DNA of 64,000 bases from Ancylostoma caninum (taxonomy: Eukaryota > Nematoda > Chromadorea > Rhabditida > Ancylostomatidae). The notes beneath the pieces are model-generated. The model saw only the letters and a program-made list of their open reading frames with translations. It did no database searches and was not told where the DNA came from. Below, piece by piece: positions 58,516-64,000 of this stretch; position 1 is the stretch's first letter, and each line of letters starts with the position of its first letter. The DNA lies in contig JBAJFG010000011.1 of NCBI GenBank assembly GCA_037903475.1, positions 331,001-395,000 of the forward strand, written 5' to 3'. A program made the position numbers and the translations under genes.

Positions 58516-59756
58516 CTGGTTTGGAATTTCTGCCATATTTCGAAGTTGGTGATTTGGCAATCGGTCTTTCTTACTAGCTTAGAATTCTACATACTCTAGA
58601 AAAGAAGCTGCTAAAAGCCACAACTCCCTCTGGTGATGTGGAGCGGTGATGATCTTGATGGAATTTTCGCGTGTCCAAATCCGACCTAACTGCGACCTCC
58701 ATTTATTTTCGACGAACGAAAACTGGGACAATGCTGACATGATTTTTCTTCCGATCACAGCGTCCTCCAGCGCTTGGCAATGAAGTGGACGCAGACCGCC
58801 CAGCCGCCCAACAGCTTTTGTTTGACTAATTCATGATCGCATCAGGAAGTTGTTGCAGACCGGGCAACTGGACGAAACAGGCGCTGGGCAATCAAACGCA
58901 AGGACACCATCACTCTGCCATGCCTGATTAGGGACTGCTAAGCAGAAACTCAGGAAAAATTAGCTTTGATGCTCCTTTTTCCAGAACAGTGTTCTATTTT
59001 GGTTGCTGTTTTCCTGTCACTCAGTGGAAAGTACTTGGAGACTGGAATGAAAAAGGCTGAGTATGTCCAGTAACAGAGGTTCCATACGGAGCTTGTCCCG
59101 AGCATGGTATCCAGCTTCTATTTGACGAGCAGAGCATAAATAATATTTCAAGTGCGAGCGGCCAGTTTGGTTCTCTGACACCATATTCACGCTCCTTTCG
59201 CAGGGGAAGGAAAGATCACTTGCATGTTCGATGACTTGCAGTTTCCGTATCGCTGGACGTAATCAAAAAAGTTCGCTTGTTTCTATCTAAATTTTTTCAT
59301 TTTCTGAAAAAGGGTACAGTCTGAGAACGGTTTTCAATTTATGGTCCATTTGGCGATTCGAATTTCTTCAGCCCTGAATTGTGAAAGAGAACGTAGGCAG
59401 GAGTCGCTCCGCCTCTCCAAGATGTTCAATCACTATGCAAGTGCCCCAAAAGTCTTTGGCTGGATAGTAATGAGAAAGGGTGACCAAACTAGGGCAACTG
59501 TTCACTAAGAGAACTAATACATAGCTATAATTCATTAGCCAAATTGGGGAAAATCCTGCTCTTATCGGAGCAACGAGGGCGGAAGCGCTCGTAACCGGGC
59601 TGAAAGAAGTTTGCATGGAATGTTTCTAGCGTTATAAGCACAGTGTTGCACCTAAATCCCAGCGAGGAAGGGAGTGTAAGATGTAGTTAAGTGTTTTCAT
59701 GTGAAAAAATACTACTTTTGCATGAATTGTTACCTTCCACTTTGCGTGAATTATCA
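58516..59756. other. Gene-free stretch
   Basis: No supported exon, RNA gene or transposon end. An 82-codon minus-strand ORF at 59368-59616 has no recognisable motif. Confidence 0.4.
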
Positions 59757-60239
59757 GGGCCGGTAATAAAGTGTCATGGCCGTGAGATGAACTCTGAAAC
59801 TCACCACCACCACGTCTTAGGCGATGATTGCATGCCAGCTCACATCCATGGAGTGAACGATAGCAGATCATTGCCACTCTCGTCTCTGGTAGAAACATGA
59901 ATGTGGCAACAGAGCAGATCATCGCCCTGTTGGGAGCTCATCGCCCTCTCATGCTGCGGAAATAGTGGGAGAGGTGGGTAGATGCAGAATTAGCTACCCC
60001 GAGCGTCTCACTCTGCGTCTACTCGCATCTACTACGCTTTCTACAGCATGAGAAGGCGATCAGCTACCAAAAGGGTGATGATCACCTCTGTTGCCATATG
60101 CATTCTCTGGCAATGACGTGGATGGCAATGATCTGCTATCCTTCACTTCATGAATGTGAGCTGGCATACAGTCATCGCCTAAAGCGTGGTGCTGAGTTTT
60201 CGAGTTCATCTCAATGCCGTGATACTTTACTACGGACCC
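59757..60239. repeat. ~480-bp palindrome with ~200-bp arms
   Basis: The left arm 59757-59957 and right arm 60044-60239 are inverted copies, for example ATGCCAGCTCACATCCATGG against the complement of CTTCATGAATGTGAGCTGGC, around an ~86-bp centre. The outer ends are GGGCCGGTAATAAAG and CTTTACTACGGACCC. Identity looks about 80-85%. No ORF of note. It ends exactly where copy 2 of the left-end repeat begins, suggesting it is that repeat's terminus or inserted at its edge. Confidence 0.8.
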
Positions 60240-61506
60240 GGGTTGTTGCGAAATTAATTGCCGTTTCGAGGTATGCTCAGTTGAACTTTTCTCTTCTGCC
60301 CATTTTGAGGAAATTCAGCCCAATTTATGAGATCATCTGATAGGGCTTTTCTTCCGCTTTCGAACGGTCCTTGAATATTCTGGCTAGCTGTTTCTTGAAG
60401 GCTTTTACGAGGTCACGAACAAATGATGAGCCAAATTTTAGGGTGATTATGGTTAATGACTTAAAACTCGATCGATCTTCGTCGGAGGTATGCGGTATTT
60501 TTGCTTTTGTTTTGGCTTCGAATCGCGTTCCAAATGGATAGTGAGCTATTTGGTCGCAAATTTTTCTTCCTTCGATTTTGATCCCCAAAGCAACCATGGT
60601 CGTGACCGCAGGTAGCTCCCTGACGATCGAGCGTTTAGAAAAGTCGTGGAACCTAAACCGGGTCCAACCATTTGAACTTTGAAGGCAAGGATTGGGGCTT
60701 ACTGTACTACAGTTTCAAAACATTTGGCTTCAGTCAACACGGCAAGAAAGGTGCGGAAGTGAACACCTTACGATCTTACTGACGACTAGCATCTTACCCG
60801 CTCTGACATCTTTTCTAACTCAATTTTTCGCCCCAAACATTACCCATTTCTAAACCGTGTAATAGATATGGATGGGGCTTTGTTCCTGTACGATAAAAGG
60901 AAGGGTGAATTTGGATCAGTGGACCCGTCCTCCCATCTCCAAGTTTTCCTAAACCAAATCTTCACTCTATGCGAGGTTTTCTGGTGGTGCTGCAAGACTA
61001 TGATCCGTTGTAGCCTTTTCTAACCTAGTCGGTCATTGACAGCAGAGCCTTACCATTGTAATTTCCAGTTGATTTCCTCAAATGTGGTATAGATGTGGTC
61101 GGCAGCGGTGAACTAAAGCTGATTTTCCCCTGTATCAGGGTAACATTGAGCCTCACGTTCCAGAATTCACTCGGCAAAACTGATGCGGTAAGGCGTCAAG
61201 GCTCTCAATCATTGACCTTATTCCTCAGACCTTTACCCTACTGTACGTCCTTTTTCCGAGCTCCAATTGCAATCCTGTGACAGCAGCAGGATGCTGGTCA
61301 GGAGCATGCTGAAATCGTATCCCAAAAGTTTGCGAATCCTTGATATCTCTGTTTTTGTTGTGGATGCATACAATTCTGAATTGTCGGGGAGTATCTACCG
61401 AATTGAATGGTTGCTAAGTCGATGAGAAGGGTTGTATTTGAGCCGAGTTACAACACTTTGAACTGGTGTGTCCATTTCGGCAATTAATTTCGTACCAGCC
61501 TAATAT
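60240..61506. repeat. Dispersed repeat, copy 2 (partner at 174-2345)
   Basis: Co-linear with the left end of the window (shared blocks are given under copy 1). It lacks the ~0.9-kb block that copy 1 has at about 1030-1965 and so shows the pre-insertion arrangement: TTTCCCCTGTATCAGGGTAA runs straight through. It also has about 40 extra bases near 60735-60790. The two copies differ by many substitutions, so the duplication is old. Confidence 0.75.
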
Positions 61507-61959
61507 TACTTTCCACGGCACAAGGAATGTGATCCATTCTACCTTGTTTCCAAAAACTCCGTACTTTACCTTCTCATATCGTCCCAATGTGGTAGTAGGT
61601 TTCACTGAACTGCATATGTGTGTAAACTTCCACTGTGTTCTATTCGGAGGTTTTCACCAATTTTCACGTTCTTTTTTTGAGGAAAATACAGTTCGGAGAA
61701 TATGGTAAGATGGTGCTATCTCGGAGCCTCATTCAGTATAAGTTTCTTCGTGTCGTGAATATTGTAGACTCCTGTTTTCAATCTTTTATTGGCTAGCTTT
61801 CGGTGGTTAACACCTTCGCCAGGCATATATTCCAACATATCTTCGAGCACTCTTGAACAATGATGTTACAGAGGAATAAGTAACTAGGCTGACCAGGCTA
61901 GGCAAACAAGATGACAAACAGCACAATAAGCAAGTCAGTAGACGAATGAGAGCTACAGA

Positions 61960-63540
61960 GGATGCGACATGAGACATGGTCACAATCTCGACCGATCTAC
62001 GTGATAAGCCTGAGGCTGTTGATAAGCTCATCCTTGTTGTTTATTTCCGGTGTAAGACGCTTTTCCGCAAGAGCCTCAAGCAACTTCCTTTCCAACGAGT
62101 TTCCTAGTGAGCTGTGTAGCGGTGTAGTTAACTCCTGGCGATCTTTTCGTGTGTGGTGCAGGGTATAGTGATGCGAAAAACTGCTGTTCGGGTAGGAAGC
62201 AGGATTTCGCAATGCTCTCAGATGTGCATACGTTTGTGGAGAGGTCTCGCAGTCTCTCCAATATACGTTTGACCACACCCATTACATGTTACCATGTAAA
62301 CTGTTCCATGCAGTTGACATATTTTTCTGTCTGTACAATATGTGCAACTGTTCCGCCCACATTTTTCTTCGTAGATCTGTGATGACACAAACAAGCTTCT
62401 CAGGTTGGGTGGTGGTCAGAATATCAGTTTTACAGGAGAACCTGACGATTTCACGATTTGGTTGACGTTCTTTGCACATTGTTAATACAGGAAAGGCTTG
62501 TACGAGTGGTATTCCCCCGCAACAAAATGTGGGCGCCACGATCTTGCTTCTGATGCCGTGTATCCATCCTCTTCCAATATCTGTTTCACCGACTCTTCCA
62601 CTTCTTCTGAGTCTTCACTGCAGGTTCTCTTACTCATAGCGATGAAGTTCCGCACCATATTAGTTTTCATGTATAGAGGATGCGCACTTCTAGATTGCAG
62701 CAATGTGTTCTTCGCATAGGATTTTCCGTACCATCTGAACTGTTTCTTGCTTTGGCTTATTCGAACCTTGGTGTTCAGGAACGGGAGGAAACTATCTTCT
62801 TCAGGCAGTTCGCTTGTGAACTTCACGTTATAATCACACTTATTTAGGTCGTTGAGCATTGTGTGTAACTCGTCAATGTTGGAACTGATGACGAACACAT
62901 CCTCTATGTACCACTTATAGAGTAAAAAATTCCGGAAATCAGCGTTACGTTTGATTCTGTCCAGGTATACGATGGCTAATAGCGGTGATATCCTCAAACC
63001 CATAGCAAGGCCACGTTTCTACGCATAAAACTCTCTATCGAACTGGAAGATATTGCATGCTAATGTAGCTACTAGAAGTTCTTTCAGGTCATCTCCTCTT
63101 AGTCCAAAAGTGTGAACTTCATTTCGATGTTTCTGAAGAAGTTCTAACACGGCGTGAACTTCATCGCTGTTAACATTCGTATAGAGAAAAACCACATCGA
63201 AACTCGCCTAGTACACATCTTTAGGAAGGTCGCAATTATTCAAGGCAGATACGTATGAATTCCTCGACGTTAGCTATGTGTGCCCGACACGACGTATGAG
63301 AGGCGACAGCACTTTTACGAGAAACCAACTTATTGCTCCACACGAAGTTATGATTGGCCGCGCTTTGATTCCCTTCTCATCCATATGCTGTGAATCTAGT
63401 CCTGCTGGGATCTTGTGCGCTTTCACCAATGCATAATAGGTTGGAACATGGAGAACGTCGGTATGAAACGTTTGACGGTTCTCTTGTTCATTGTATCGCC
63501 TAAAACTCGTTTGTTGGTGGTTTGGAGGTGGTTGGAAACC
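61960..63540 (-). mobile_element. Decayed Penelope-like retroelement (RT + GIY-YIG)
   Basis: On the minus strand, RT motifs run in order with a few stops and frame shifts: YYALVKAHKIPAG and KARPIITSCG (about 63440-63330), SFDVVFLYTNVNSDEVHAVL (about 63205), FQFDREFYA then GLAMGLRISPLLAIVYLDRI (63040-62950), WYIEDVFVI (about 62910), and FTSELPEEDSFLPFLNTKV. The catalytic YxDD box reads YIED, so the enzyme is inactive. Downstream, near 62305-62225, VYMVTCNGCGQTYIGETARP is the start of a GIY-YIG nuclease domain with its CNGC motif. RT followed by GIY-YIG defines Penelope-like elements. Further C-terminal sequence (SFSHHYTLHHTRKDRQ) runs to about 62000. Confidence 0.88.
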
Positions 63541-63568
63541 TTGTCGAAATCTCGTAAAGATAATTTTG

Positions 63569-63613
63569 ATAGAACATTCTCCAAACGTTAAGTCATTTTG
63601 GAGAATGTTCTAT
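63569..63613. repeat. Perfect 17-bp inverted repeat, 11-base loop
   Basis: ATAGAACATTCTCCAAA (63569-63585) and its exact complement TTTGGAGAATGTTCTAT (63597-63613) can form a strong hairpin. It lies just upstream of the RT remnant of the Penelope-like element on its coding strand. Function unknown. Confidence 0.9.
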
Positions 63614-64000
63614 GATAAATTGAAGATAGCTTTTCTTTTGCATTCTCAATGTATGGACCGATGAACATTCATGAAAACTGGTCAGTCTACAATTTTTACA
63701 GCCAGTACCTGTTTTGCAAAACGCAACAAAAAGATGTTTTCGAACCTCAAGAGGTATGAGAGCCCTAGAAGAACGAAAGAATAGGGAGGACCACTGTTGC
63801 TCACCTTTATGAACGCTTTAATATTATTTTGAACGAGGGTGAGACGAGAAGGGAAGGATGAGCGATGAAACCATTTCATATCATAAAGCTTACAGCACAA
63901 CCACAATGTCGTTTTTTTCTGCAAAGAAGCAAGTCGGCATTATAATTCATACAACACAGGTAGAAAACAAGGGCAAAAAGGAAGATCCGTAGAAGCTACG
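63614..64000. other. Right edge, nothing recognised
   Basis: An 80-codon minus-strand ORF at 63682-63924 has no recognisable features or splice support. The Penelope-like element may extend here, but I see no homologous motif. Confidence 0.35.

Overview
The window looks like draft genomic DNA from a parasitic clade V (strongylid, hookworm-like) nematode. The genes have short first exons, nematode-type TTTTCAG acceptors and GTAAGT/GTGAGT donors. One encodes an SXP/RAL-2 (DUF148) secreted antigen, a family confined to nematodes. The spaces between genes are AT-rich, repeat-dense and full of mariner, hAT-like, LINE and Penelope-like debris. There are no bacterial or viral genes. All gene models below were spliced by eye, with codon phase checked at each junction.

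Layout. 1-3800: an old dispersed repeat (second copy at 60.2-61.5 kb) carrying a nested hAT-like MITE, then a second MITE. 3817-8411 (-): a seven-exon gene for a type II glycosylated membrane protein of unknown family. 11011-15640 (+): a three-exon gene for a small N-out membrane protein with a Cys cluster and Arg/Ser tail; a dead mariner lies in its second intron. 17.5-18.3 kb: a TA-flanked TIR element. 20370-22423 (-): an uncharacterised gene whose reading frame changes three times. 22.7-36.3 kb: no convincing gene, but a hAT element with a perfect 8-bp target duplication, a TIR element carrying a GGCAATACATTT array and a tRNA-Arg relic, and a 1.46-kb palindrome with ORF-bearing arms.

36388-56491 (+): the 5' eleven coding exons (383 codons) of a non-NMDA-type ionotropic glutamate receptor. 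They cover the signal peptide, the whole amino-terminal domain and the first strand of the ligand-binding domain. The pore exons were not found and probably lie beyond the window. Intron 10 is 14.5 kb. It hosts a MITE, a reverse-transcriptase fragment between inverted repeats, a 3-kb foldback-like element built from inverted 60-bp minisatellites with hairpin-forming termini, and, on the opposite strand, a complete four-exon SXP/RAL-2 gene (50992-51759) with its own TATA box.

56.5-64 kb: LINE reverse-transcriptase debris, a ~480-bp palindrome abutting the second copy of the left-end repeat, and a decayed Penelope-like element with RT and GIY-YIG remnants. The genes show no operon relationship. 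The most distinctive features are the glutamate-receptor intron with its nested antigen gene and the structurally unusual foldback elements.
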